Positions 1 through 8,659 of a stretch of 64,000 nucleotides of DNA are shown here, in pieces. The notes under the pieces were generated by a model. It had not been told where the DNA came from, made no database searches, and worked only from the letters and a program-made list of their open reading frames with translations. Where the stretch lies: positions 1 to 64,000 of the forward strand of contig NZ_BAMZ01000027.1 in assembly GCF_000964225.1 (NCBI RefSeq), read 5' to 3'. Source of the DNA: Acetobacter syzygii. GTDB lineage: Bacteria > Pseudomonadota > Alphaproteobacteria > Acetobacterales > Acetobacteraceae. The translations under genes and the position numbers were made by a program. How positions within the stretch are numbered: the stretch's first letter is position 1; each line of letters starts with the position of its first letter.

Positions 1-39
1 ATGGGTATCGTCGGGCAGGAACAGTTCGTCGATCAGTAA
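1..39 (+). CDS. 3' end of an upstream gene (partial)
   Basis: Twelve codons are open from the first base and end in TAA at 37-39, sixteen bases before the next start. The window begins with ATG, but this is too short to be a gene and is best read as the C-terminal end of a protein encoded upstream, in the same operon as the following TPR gene. The residues are not enough to identify the family. Confidence 0.4.
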   Translation: MGIVGQEQFVDQ

Positions 40-54
40 GGGAGTGTTAAGACC

Positions 55-1284
55 ATGACCATGCGTTTTGTGCGGGGCCTGCTGTGTTCCGCGACTGTTT
101 TCTCTCTTGCCGTTCCGGCGGCGTATGCGGCGGATACTCTGGGCCAGCCAGTTGGCACCGCCCTGCAGAAAGCCCAAAGCGCTTTGGGCGCGCATGATTA
201 TGCCAAGGCACTCGCGGCAGTTAATCAGGCTGATGCGGTAAAAGATAAAACAGCTTACGAAGATTATACCATTGCCCAAATGCGTGCGGCTGTTGCCTCG
301 CAGGCTGGGAATGTGGCCGAAGCAACAGCAGCTTACGAAAAGCTGATTGCATCCCCCCGTACACCACGCAATCTGAAAAACCAGATGCTGATGTCGGAAG
401 GGACAATGGCTTATAATGCCAAGGATTATCCCAAGGCGGCCGAAGCTATCCAACGTTACCTGAAAGAAGCTGGCCCCAACCCGCAGATGGAAACACTGCT
501 TGCGCAGTCATATTATTTGCAAAAAGATTATGCAAATACGGTAAAAGTTCTAACACCGGGCATTGCACAGGTGGTTAAGGCCGGGCAGAGGCCGGTTGAA
601 TCCCAGTTGCAGATGCTGGCAGCCAGCGCTACGGCCCTTAAGGATTCCACAACGGCAACGCATGCTTACGTGTTGCTCGCGACCTATTACCCCAAAAAGG
701 AATATTGGGCGCTTTTGCTGCATGAGCTGGTAGTTAACACAAAAATTCCCCCCTCCTTGCAGTTGGATGTTTACCGTATCCGTTTGGCCGTAGGGGATGT
801 TTCCACTGCGCGCGACTTTATGGAAATGACCGAAATTGCCATGCAGGGGCATATGCCGCAACTGGCACTGGACCTGATGAATCAGGGGTACCAGCAGGGC
901 GTTCTTGGTCAGGGGGCAGAAGCTGCACGCCAGGCTCGCCTGAAAGCACTGGTTGAAAAAACGGTTGCTGCCAAAAAGGCGTCTATTGAAGCGGATGAAA
1001 AAGCAGCACTTGCCCAGACATCGGGTAATGAACTGCTGAATGTTGGTTATAATTACGTCACCTTTGGTCAGGCCCCTAAAGGGCTGGCTCTGATGCAGCA
1101 GGCCATTACCAAAGGGGTGACCGACCCCAACATAGCCCGTTTGCACCTTGGCCTTGCCCAGATGCAGGCAGGAAACAAAGCCGAGGCCATTCAGACCCTG
1201 AAGAGTGTTGCCGGGGACAATGGCGCTTACGATATTGCCCAGCTTTGGGTGCTTAAGCTTGGTCAGCCTGCAACCACACACTAA
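55..1284 (+). CDS. Exported tetratricopeptide-repeat protein
   Basis: This 409-residue protein starts with a clear Sec signal peptide (basic MTMRFVR, a hydrophobic stretch, likely cleavage after AYA near residue 25), so it is probably periplasmic. The rest is Ala/Leu-rich helical repeat sequence of TPR character (AHDYAKALAAVNQA, AKDYPKAAEAIQRYL, QKDYANTVKVL), with a final copy near residues 340-400. No catalytic motif is visible. An AGGGAG box lies upstream of the ATG at 55; a second ATG at 61 is possible. It follows the end of another gene by 15 bases, so it is probably the distal gene of an operon. The TPR assignment is firm, but the partner or process is unknown. It ends at a strong bidirectional terminator. 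Confidence 0.8.
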   Translation: MTMRFVRGLLCSATVFSLAVPAAYAADTLGQPVGTALQKAQSALGAHDYAKALAAVNQADAVKDKTAYEDYTIAQMRAAVASQAGNVAEATAAYEKLIASPRTPRNLKNQMLMSEGTMAYNAKDYPKAAEAIQRYLKEAGPNPQMETLLAQSYYLQKDYANTVKVLTPGIAQVVKAGQRPVESQLQMLAASATALKDSTTATHAYVLLATYYPKKEYWALLLHELVVNTKIPPSLQLDVYRIRLAVGDVSTARDFMEMTEIAMQGHMPQLALDLMNQGYQQGVLGQGAEAARQARLKALVEKTVAAKKASIEADEKAALAQTSGNELLNVGYNYVTFGQAPKGLALMQQAITKGVTDPNIARLHLGLAQMQAGNKAEAIQTLKSVAGDNGAYDIAQLWVLKLGQPATTH

Positions 1285-1303
1285 GAGTTTTTGCAGATGT
1301 TAT

Positions 1304-1333
1304 AAAAAAGGCCGCTGAAAAGCGGCCTTTTTT
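1304..1333. terminator. Bidirectional Rho-independent terminator
   Basis: A perfect 13-bp inverted repeat (AAAAAAGGCCGCT, loop GAAA, AGCGGCCTTTTTT) lies between the converging TPR gene and efflux operon. With A-run and T-run on both sides it can stop transcription from either direction. Confidence 0.9.
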
Positions 1334-1346
1334 ATTGGTGTGTCTT

Positions 1347-2876
1347 CTATCCGGCTTTTTGTGGCGTGGGGTTGATAACCCGACTTGCTGGTGCGCTGCT
1401 TTCCTTCCAGCCACCGCCCAATGCGCGGTAAATGGTGACAAGGTTCTGGTATTTTGCAACCGCAACAGTAATCTGGGACTGCTGTGCCTGAAGGTAGTAG
1501 CGTTGTGAGTCCAGTGTGGTCAGGTAGGAATCTGTCCCTGTCTCATAACGAAGTTTGGCCAGACGGTACGCATCACCCGCTGCACTGACCAGATTGCTCA
1601 TCTGGTTGTTTTCGTCCAGGTAGGCTTTGCGCGCGGCAAGGGCATCGGCAACCTCGCGGAAGGCAGTTTGCACGGTTTTTTCATAGGCAGCAATTTTGCC
1701 ATCCCGGGTGGCTTTGGCGGCTTTGAGGTTGCCGCTGTTCATTCCCCACGTCCAAAGTGGGATCTGGAGGCTGGGGTTAAGGCCCCATGTTGTTGCAGCC
1801 GAAGTAAACATCTTGTGGAACTGAAGGCTGGAGACACCATCTGTTGCCGTAAGCGTCAGGCGTGGGAAAAATGCTGCACGGGCTGCACCAATACTTGCCT
1901 GCGAGGAGAGCAGGTCATGTTCTGCTGCGGTAATATCTGGCCTGCGGGCCAGCAGGTCAGAGGGAAGCCCCGCAGGGAGGTCGGCCAGAACGGACTGCTG
2001 GCCCAGCGGAAGCGGGGCAGGCAGGTTCTGCGGAATGGGGGAGCCAATCAGCAGGGTGATCAGATTTTCGTCCTGTTCCACCTTGCGGAGTGCATCGGTG
2101 CGCAGGGTGGCGCTTTGTTGCACCTGCGTTTCCAGCTGACGGACGGTCAGCAGGTTTTCCTCGCCATGGTTGTATTTGTCCTGCGTCAGCTTCAGGCTGT
2201 TCTGCTGGCTGGCCAGAGTGCTCTCGGCCAGTGCCAGAGTATCCCTGTCGCCCAGCCATGTAATATACGCCATGGCGACCTGTGAGACGATGCTGATGAC
2301 CATGCCGCGCATGTTTTCCTGCTGGTACAGGGCGCGTTCAGCGGCTTCCTTGGTTAGTGAGCGGATACGACCGAACAGATCAATCTCGTAAGACGAAAAA
2401 CCAATCCCACCGGAGTAGTAGCGGAACGGGTTACGCGCCATACCAGAACCGGTTTTGTCGGTATCTAGCCCTGGTGCAAAGCTTAGACCTGCCGCATCAG
2501 ACGGAGCCTGATACATTGGCCCCCCGGTTGCGGAAATGGTGGGGAACAAGCCTGCGTGTTGCACATCATACTGCCCCTGTGCGGTGGCAATGTTGGCGGC
2601 GGATGTGCGTAGGTCGCGGTTTTCACGCAGGGCAATGCTGATCAGGGCCTGCAGACGTGGGTCTACAAAAAAATCACGCCAGCCAATATCTGCTGCCACT
2701 TTGGGTAAGATGCTTTCCCCCGTTTTGGCATAGCCGGGCCATGTTGTGGCCAACGGCGGTGTCGGCCGCGTGTATTTGGGAATCATGGTACACGCGGAGA
2801 GTGCCTGTGTAGCCGCAACAGCCATAACCACAGAACGGAGCCGCAAGGGGCGACCAAAAAAGGACTGAGGAGCCAT
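1347..2876 (-). CDS. RND efflux outer-membrane lipoprotein (NodT/OprM type)
   Basis: This 509-residue protein is the outer-membrane channel of a tripartite efflux pump. It has an N-terminal signal with a lipobox (LSAC, Cys near residue 29) followed by the usual TPKYTRP-like start of NodT-family factors. Two OEP-type helical regions follow, with typical segments such as YEIDLFGRIRSL and the LARRPDI turn near residue 310. It is the last gene of the operon and its start lies only 3 bases after the stop of the pump gene. The length is normal for the family. The substrate cannot be read from the sequence. Confidence 0.93.
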   Translation of the reverse strand: MAPQSFFGRPLRLRSVVMAVAATQALSACTMIPKYTRPTPPLATTWPGYAKTGESILPKVAADIGWRDFFVDPRLQALISIALRENRDLRTSAANIATAQGQYDVQHAGLFPTISATGGPMYQAPSDAAGLSFAPGLDTDKTGSGMARNPFRYYSGGIGFSSYEIDLFGRIRSLTKEAAERALYQQENMRGMVISIVSQVAMAYITWLGDRDTLALAESTLASQQNSLKLTQDKYNHGEENLLTVRQLETQVQQSATLRTDALRKVEQDENLITLLIGSPIPQNLPAPLPLGQQSVLADLPAGLPSDLLARRPDITAAEHDLLSSQASIGAARAAFFPRLTLTATDGVSSLQFHKMFTSAATTWGLNPSLQIPLWTWGMNSGNLKAAKATRDGKIAAYEKTVQTAFREVADALAARKAYLDENNQMSNLVSAAGDAYRLAKLRYETGTDSYLTTLDSQRYYLQAQQSQITVAVAKYQNLVTIYRALGGGWKESSAPASRVINPTPQKAG

Positions 2877-2879
2877 ATC

Positions 2880-5800
2880 TTATTCGTTCCCGGTTGCGGT
2901 CTGGACTGAAGGTGCGACCTGTTTGCGTTCGCTCTGGCGTTTGACGTGGAAGACACGCAGAACCAGAACAAAGAAGACAGGCACAAAGTAAATGGCCAGA
3001 AGTGTTGCGGTGGCCATACCCCCGACCACGGCCGTGCCAATGGCCACGCGGGAGGCGGAGCCTGCCCCCGTAGCAATGGCAAGCGGGAACACACCGACCA
3101 CAAAGGCAATGGAGGTCATCAGAATGGGGCGCAGGCGTTCGCGCGCTGCGGTAATGACTGCGTCTTCCAAGGTTTCGCCACGTTCAAAGGCGGCTTTGGC
3201 AAACTCCACAATAAGAATGGCGTTTTTAACCGCCAGCCCGACAGTGGTGAGCAGCCCGACCTGAAAGTACACGTCGTTATTCATATCCCGCCACAAGGTG
3301 GCGGCAATGGACCCCAAAATGCCCAGTGGAATCACCAGCATGACCGCAAAAGGAATGGCCCAGCTTTCGTACAGTGCAGCAAGGCACAAAAGAATAACAA
3401 GGCTGGCCAGTGCGTAGAGCGGGCCGGTGGAGGAGCCGGAGGAAATTTCCTCATAAGAAAGGCCGGTCCATTCGTACCCAATACCTTCGGGCAGTTTTTT
3501 CAGAATATCCTTGATCGCGGTAAGGGAATCCCCCGAGCTATAACCGGCAGCGGGCTGGCCCAGAATTTCAAAGGCGTTCAGGCCGTTGTAATCCTCGACT
3601 TTTTGCGGGCCAGTCAGCCAGTAACCGCGGATAAAGGCGTTAAGGGGTGCTAGTGTATTGGTGTTGGTGCGGATGTACCATTTATCCAGATCCTGCGGTA
3701 ACATGCGGGAGTCCAGATCACCCTGAATGTAAACCTGTTTAACACGGTCGTTGCGGGTAAACTGGTTGACGTAGATCGACCCCAAAGCCCCTTCGATCGT
3801 TGTGTTGATGTCATCAATTGTAATACCAAGCGCGTTGGCTTTTTCGCGGTCGATGTCCAGATGGTACTGGGAGGCATCTTCCATACCATTGGGGCGGACA
3901 GCCATCAGGCGTCGGTCCTGGCTGGCAAGGCCAAGCACCATGTTACGTGCCGCCAGCAACTGCTGGTGGCCAACATGGCCGCGGTCTTCGAGTTCAAGGT
4001 CAAAGCCTGTGGCGTTACCCAGTTCCAACACTGCGGGTGGGTTGATCGCAAAAATTTGGGCGCGCGGGTCAAACCAGTAGTGCATCATAATCCGCTGTGC
4101 AATGGCGGCGGATGTCTGCGATGCCAGAGGCCGGTCTTTCCAGTCTTTCAGGCGGATAAAGAACGCGCCGGAGTTCTGGCCCTGACCAGCAAAGTTAAAG
4201 CCGCTAATGGCATAGACGGATTCAACAAGCCCTTTTTCGGATTTGAGAATGTAATCCGTAATTTCACGGTTCAGCTTTGTGGTCTGTTCCATGGGGGTGT
4301 TAGGGGGCAGGGTTACCTGACCAAAGATCAGCCCCTGATCTTCATCTGGCAAAAAGCCGCTGGGCAGGCGGGTAAACAGGTAACCAGCCAGAGCACTGAT
4401 CAGCACAAAGCATAGAATGGACAGCGCTGTAGAGGAGATCAGCTTGCGCACACCGTTAAGGTAGCCATTGGTCAGGCGGTCAAAGTTGCGGTTGAACCAG
4501 CCTGCCAGCCCGGTTGTTTTAACATGTGTGCCGGGCTTGAGCATGGTGGCGCACAGAGCCGGGGTCAGCACCATGGCAACCAGCACCGAGAGCCACATGG
4601 CCGAAACAATGGTAATGGAGAACTGGCGGTAGATAACCCCTACAGAACCGGAAAAAGCCGCCATGGGCAAAAACACGGCCGTAAGCACAAGCACAATACC
4701 AACCAGTGCGCCGGAGATTTCGTCCATGGAGACACGGGCGGCCTCAATGGGGGAGAGTTTTTTCTCCGACATCACACGTTCAACATTTTCCACCACCACA
4801 ATGGCATCATCCACCAGCAGGCCCACGGCCAGCACCATGGCCAGCATGGTCAGGGTATTGATGGAAAAGCCGAAGATGTTGAGCAGCCCAAAGGTGCCAA
4901 GCAGCACCACAGGCACGGCAATGGTGGGAATAAGCGTTGCGCGGAAGTTCTGGAGAAACACCAGCATGACCAGAAAGACCAGCCCAATGGCTTCGAGCAG
5001 GGTAATGACCACTTCTTCAATGGAAAGGGTAATAAACGGCTCGGTATCCAGCGGATAAACGGTCTTCAGCCCCGGCGGGAAAAACTGTTCCAGCTCGTCA
5101 ATTTTGGCGCGCACCGCAGCTTCGGTCGAAATCTGGTTGGCACCCGGTGCGAGTTTGAGCGCCATGCCCGATGCCGGGTGGTTATTGTAGTAAGAGGATG
5201 TGTTGTAGGTCTGTGGCCCCAGTTCCACCCGTGCCACATCCTTGATGCGCACCTGCGAGCCATCAGGTTGGACCTTGAGCAGAATTTTCTCAAACTCTCC
5301 AGCCGATGTCAGGCGGGTTGGCCCAATAATTGTGGCATCCAGCCGGATGTCCTTGCGGGCTGGCAGGCCACCCAGCTCACCCGAGGAGACCTGAATGTTC
5401 TGGGTCTGGATGGCGGTTTCCACGTCCCGCACGGTCAGGGCGTAGTTGAACAGCTTGTTGGGGTCCAGCCAGATCCGCATAGCGTATTCGGAGCCGAACA
5501 GTGTGTGATCGCCAACGCCGGTTACACGGCTGAGCGGGTCGGAAATGTTGGAAGCAACATAATCGGCAATATCGGAACCGGTCATGCTGTTGTTGGTGGA
5601 GATAAAGGCCAGAACCAGCATGAAGTTCTTGACCGCTTTGGTAATGCTCAGCCCCTGCGCGGTGACTTCCTGTGGGAGTTTTGGTTGTGCAAGCTGGAGC
5701 TTGTTCTGCACCTGCACCTGCGCAATGTCAGGATTTGTGCCCTGTTCAAAGGTCAGGTCGATTTCCATTTGCCCGGAGGCATAGGACTGGGCCGAAATAT

Positions 5801-6035
5801 ATTCCAGATGGTCCAGACCAAACATCTGCTGGAGTATGGGGCGCACGACCGTATCGTTCACCGTATCGGCTGATGCGCCGGGGTAGGTGACGGTAATGGC
5901 GATCTGGGGTGGAGCAATGCTGGGGTACTGGGCAATGGGCAGCCGCAGGATGGACAGCCCGCCAAACAGCATGATGATCAGGCTGATCACCCAGGCAAAA
6001 ATGGGGCGGTTGATAAAAAAGCGCGAGAGCGACAT
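2880..6035 (-). CDS. RND multidrug efflux permease (HAE1/AcrB family)
   Basis: At 1051 residues this has the usual AcrB/MexB length. It starts with the hallmark MSLSRFFINRPIFAWV and has twelve predicted membrane helices in two halves with two large periplasmic loops. The proton-relay aspartates are present in TM4 (GLLVDDAIVVVENV, about residues 400-413). The second half shows the matching TVGLAVKNAILIVEF segment carrying the TM10 Lys. It is an inner-membrane proton-drug antiporter working with the fusion protein upstream (4-bp gap) and the outer-membrane factor downstream. No regulator gene sits next to the operon, so its control is not visible here. Confidence 0.96.
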   Translation of the reverse strand: MSLSRFFINRPIFAWVISLIIMLFGGLSILRLPIAQYPSIAPPQIAITVTYPGASADTVNDTVVRPILQQMFGLDHLEYISAQSYASGQMEIDLTFEQGTNPDIAQVQVQNKLQLAQPKLPQEVTAQGLSITKAVKNFMLVLAFISTNNSMTGSDIADYVASNISDPLSRVTGVGDHTLFGSEYAMRIWLDPNKLFNYALTVRDVETAIQTQNIQVSSGELGGLPARKDIRLDATIIGPTRLTSAGEFEKILLKVQPDGSQVRIKDVARVELGPQTYNTSSYYNNHPASGMALKLAPGANQISTEAAVRAKIDELEQFFPPGLKTVYPLDTEPFITLSIEEVVITLLEAIGLVFLVMLVFLQNFRATLIPTIAVPVVLLGTFGLLNIFGFSINTLTMLAMVLAVGLLVDDAIVVVENVERVMSEKKLSPIEAARVSMDEISGALVGIVLVLTAVFLPMAAFSGSVGVIYRQFSITIVSAMWLSVLVAMVLTPALCATMLKPGTHVKTTGLAGWFNRNFDRLTNGYLNGVRKLISSTALSILCFVLISALAGYLFTRLPSGFLPDEDQGLIFGQVTLPPNTPMEQTTKLNREITDYILKSEKGLVESVYAISGFNFAGQGQNSGAFFIRLKDWKDRPLASQTSAAIAQRIMMHYWFDPRAQIFAINPPAVLELGNATGFDLELEDRGHVGHQQLLAARNMVLGLASQDRRLMAVRPNGMEDASQYHLDIDREKANALGITIDDINTTIEGALGSIYVNQFTRNDRVKQVYIQGDLDSRMLPQDLDKWYIRTNTNTLAPLNAFIRGYWLTGPQKVEDYNGLNAFEILGQPAAGYSSGDSLTAIKDILKKLPEGIGYEWTGLSYEEISSGSSTGPLYALASLVILLCLAALYESWAIPFAVMLVIPLGILGSIAATLWRDMNNDVYFQVGLLTTVGLAVKNAILIVEFAKAAFERGETLEDAVITAARERLRPILMTSIAFVVGVFPLAIATGAGSASRVAIGTAVVGGMATATLLAIYFVPVFFVLVLRVFHVKRQSERKQVAPSVQTATGNE

Positions 6036-6039
6036 GGAT

Positions 6040-7230
6040 TTACTGCCCTTTTTGCGCTGGCTGTGCGGTGGTGCCGGTGGGTGAGTCAGCCTTCGGTTTA
6101 CTATCCAGAACTGTGACCTTGTCTCCGGGATTTATTTTCTGGGTGCCACTGACCACTACGCGCTCGCCTGCCTTAACGCCATCGGTTGCAAGCCAGTTGG
6201 TGCCAATGGCCATACCAATCTTGATCTGGCGTAGGGCAACCGTGCTGTCAGGCTGCACAACCCATACCTGCGGGTCCCCATGGGTGTTACGGCTTACAGC
6301 TTCCTGCGGGATGAGCAGGGCGTTGGGGTCCACACCTTCGTCCAGTTCAGCGTGGACGTACATGCCTGGCAACAGCAGCTTTTGCGGGTTGGGCATAATG
6401 GCACGCACAATAACGGTGGAGGTGGTTGTATCCACATTGACTTCGGCCAGCGCCATGTGACCCTTGAACTCGTAAGGGGAGCCATCTTCGAGTGTCAGGG
6501 TCACGGGGACTTCCCCATTATCCTGACGTTTGATCCGCCCTTCTGCCACTTCGCGCTTGAGGCGCAGCAGGGTAATGGCTGGCAGATTGACGTCCACGTA
6601 AATCGGGTCAAGTCGGGTAATAATGGCTGTGTTGCTCGTCTGCTCGGCCGTGACCAGAGCGCCAACGGTTATGAGCGTGCGGCCAATCCGCCCGGAAATG
6701 GGGGCATACATCTTGGTGTAACCAAGGTTGACCTGAGCACTTTCCACCTGCCCCTGAGCGCTTTCAATCTGCCCACGGGCCTGTTTTTCGGCAGCAACCG
6801 CATCATCATAATCCTGCTGGCTTACGGCGTGTTCGCGTACAAGCTGCTTGTAGCGTTTGACCTTGGCCAGAGCTGTGCCATCTACGGCCATGGCCTGAGC
6901 CAGTTGCCCGCGGGCGGTATCGTACACGGCTTTATAACGGGCGGGGTCGATCTGATAGAGCTGCTGGCCGGCTACCACGTCGGAGCCTTCCACAAACAGG
7001 CGCTTGAGCACAACGCCTGTAACCTGTGGGCGGACCTGAGCAATTTCAAACGCATCTGTACGGCCGGGCAGGCTGGTGTGCACGCTCACAGGTTGGGGTT
7101 GCAAAGTTACAACGCCAACAGCCTGAGGCGGCATCTGCGGTGCGCTCTGCTGGCGTTTACAGCCTTCCAGAGCAAATAGGGCAACCGTGCAGAGCAGGAC
7201 CGGACGAAGAGAAAAAGTGTGTGTTGTCAC
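6040..7230 (-). CDS. RND efflux membrane-fusion lipoprotein (AcrA/MexA type)
   Basis: This 396-residue periplasmic adaptor is the first gene of the efflux operon. The start codon is GTG. A lipoprotein signal ends in LEGC (Cys near residue 24), giving an inner-membrane-anchored protein. The order is typical: barrel-sandwich halves (VRPQVTGVVLKRLFVEGSDV near 70 and YAPISGRIGRT near 175) around a coiled-coil hairpin (about 95-165), then beta-barrel and membrane-proximal domains. The C-terminal tail is Pro/Thr/Gln-rich. The 253 bases upstream, toward rodA, hold the operon promoter; I see no convincing operator there. Confidence 0.94.
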   Translation of the reverse strand: MTTHTFSLRPVLLCTVALFALEGCKRQQSAPQMPPQAVGVVTLQPQPVSVHTSLPGRTDAFEIAQVRPQVTGVVLKRLFVEGSDVVAGQQLYQIDPARYKAVYDTARGQLAQAMAVDGTALAKVKRYKQLVREHAVSQQDYDDAVAAEKQARGQIESAQGQVESAQVNLGYTKMYAPISGRIGRTLITVGALVTAEQTSNTAIITRLDPIYVDVNLPAITLLRLKREVAEGRIKRQDNGEVPVTLTLEDGSPYEFKGHMALAEVNVDTTTSTVIVRAIMPNPQKLLLPGMYVHAELDEGVDPNALLIPQEAVSRNTHGDPQVWVVQPDSTVALRQIKIGMAIGTNWLATDGVKAGERVVVSGTQKINPGDKVTVLDSKPKADSPTGTTAQPAQKGQ

Positions 7231-7483
7231 TTTGGTGTGGCCCTGTTTGTTGAAGGGTTTTCTGCACGTATCAGGTTGGCCCGCTTTGGCTGGAACTGGA
7301 GTAATGCACCATGTCCAGAGCCTTGGGAGAGCTTGAGCCAGAGGCTGCCGCGTGGAGAAAACAAGAGTGGAAAATGAAGGTGAAAAAACAGTACTAAGTG
7401 TTACCTTTAAGGTGCAAGCTAAAAGTCCAGCCGCATCAAGTCAAGAGCAGATCAGCTCAAAAACACAAGCTTTAAGGCGGGTG

Positions 7484-8659
7484 TCAGGCGGTCTTGCTGT
7501 TGTTTTCGTCCAGCCGTGTGTCGCGATGAACCCAGGTTGAGAGCAGCAGACCAAACCCCAGCATAACGTTCAGCATGGCCGACCCCCCGTAGGAAACCAG
7601 CGGCAAAGGCACCCCTCCTACAGGGATTGCCCCCATAACCATGGACAGGTTGACCAGGCAGTAGAAGAAAAAATTCATGCTGATGCCCAGCGCAATTAAC
7701 CGGCCAAAACGGTTGCGGCAGCGAATGGCCATGATCATGCCGCCCATAATCAGCAGAACAAGCAGGGCAATAACAGCTACCGCGCCAATAAACCCCCATT
7801 CTTCGGCAATCATGGTAAAAATGAAGTCTGTCTGTTTTTCGGGCAGAAAGTTAAGTTGTCCCTGCGAGCCATGCAGGTATCCCTGCCCCCACATCCCGCC
7901 CGAACCCAGCGCTATTTTGGACTGGATAATATTGTATCCAGCTCCCAGAGGGTCGTTCTCGGGGTGGAGAAAGGTGGTAATGCGGGCTTTCTGGTAATCA
8001 TGCAGATGCCCATAGGCAAACTGGATAAGTGATGGCACGGGCAGGATCAGCAGCAGGATCTGCCACAGGCGCATCCCCGCAGTAAAAAACATAGTGGCGC
8101 CAATGCCGCCAATAATGACCGCTGTGCCCAGATTAGGTTCTTTCAGAACCAGTCCAACGGGCAGAAGCACCATAATGGCGGGTGGAATAAGCCACAGCGG
8201 GTTGCCCATACGGGCATAATCCATGCGTGAAAACCATGTGGCCAACACGGCAACAAGTGCGATCTTGGCAAATTCGGATGGCTGGATCTGAAGTCCGCCA
8301 ACCATCAGCCAGCGTTCCGCACCTTTGCCAACGTGGCCCATGTGCAGCACGGCCACCAGCAACACCAGGGAGAGAGCATACATCCCCCATGATGCCCGCA
8401 TGAGCAGGTGGGGGGGCAGCATGGCCACGGTCACCATCAGAACCAGCCCAACGGCAAAGCGTGCTGCCTGCGGTGCTGCAAAAGGGTAGGGCATTCCGCC
8501 ACCGGCAGAATAGAGCGTGATGTACCCAATACCAGCCAGTGCGCAGATAAGCAGAACATACAACCAGCTGATCCGCCAGAGCTTGGCCATAAGCCGAAAG
8601 CTCGGTTCCGCCCGTAACAGGCGCTTGTGGAACCTGATGGGACTATTCAAAGCTGTCAT
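7484..8659 (-). CDS. rodA: RodA, SEDS peptidoglycan glycosyltransferase
   Basis: This SEDS-family polymerase (FtsW/RodA/SpoVE) makes glycan strands for lateral wall growth with PBP2 and the MreBCD complex. About ten membrane helices are visible, with the family motifs GAGYNIIQSKIALGSGG and the EEWGFIGA loop, and PVGGVPLPLVSYGGSA near the C-terminus. I chose the ATG at 8659 (391 residues) because it overlaps the end of mrdA by 17 bases, the normal coupled arrangement. A longer reading from 8782 would lie inside mrdA in another frame and adds no family sequence. It is the last gene of the mreBCD-mrdA-rodA operon. Confidence 0.94.
   Translation of the reverse strand: MTALNSPIRFHKRLLRAEPSFRLMAKLWRISWLYVLLICALAGIGYITLYSAGGGMPYPFAAPQAARFAVGLVLMVTVAMLPPHLLMRASWGMYALSLVLLVAVLHMGHVGKGAERWLMVGGLQIQPSEFAKIALVAVLATWFSRMDYARMGNPLWLIPPAIMVLLPVGLVLKEPNLGTAVIIGGIGATMFFTAGMRLWQILLLILPVPSLIQFAYGHLHDYQKARITTFLHPENDPLGAGYNIIQSKIALGSGGMWGQGYLHGSQGQLNFLPEKQTDFIFTMIAEEWGFIGAVAVIALLVLLIMGGMIMAIRCRNRFGRLIALGISMNFFFYCLVNLSMVMGAIPVGGVPLPLVSYGGSAMLNVMLGFGLLLSTWVHRDTRLDENNSKTA

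Noticed and set aside
4524-5873. 449-codon plus-strand open frame opposite the RND pump
   Set aside because: Shadow frame; Gly/His/Gln-rich translation with no domain.
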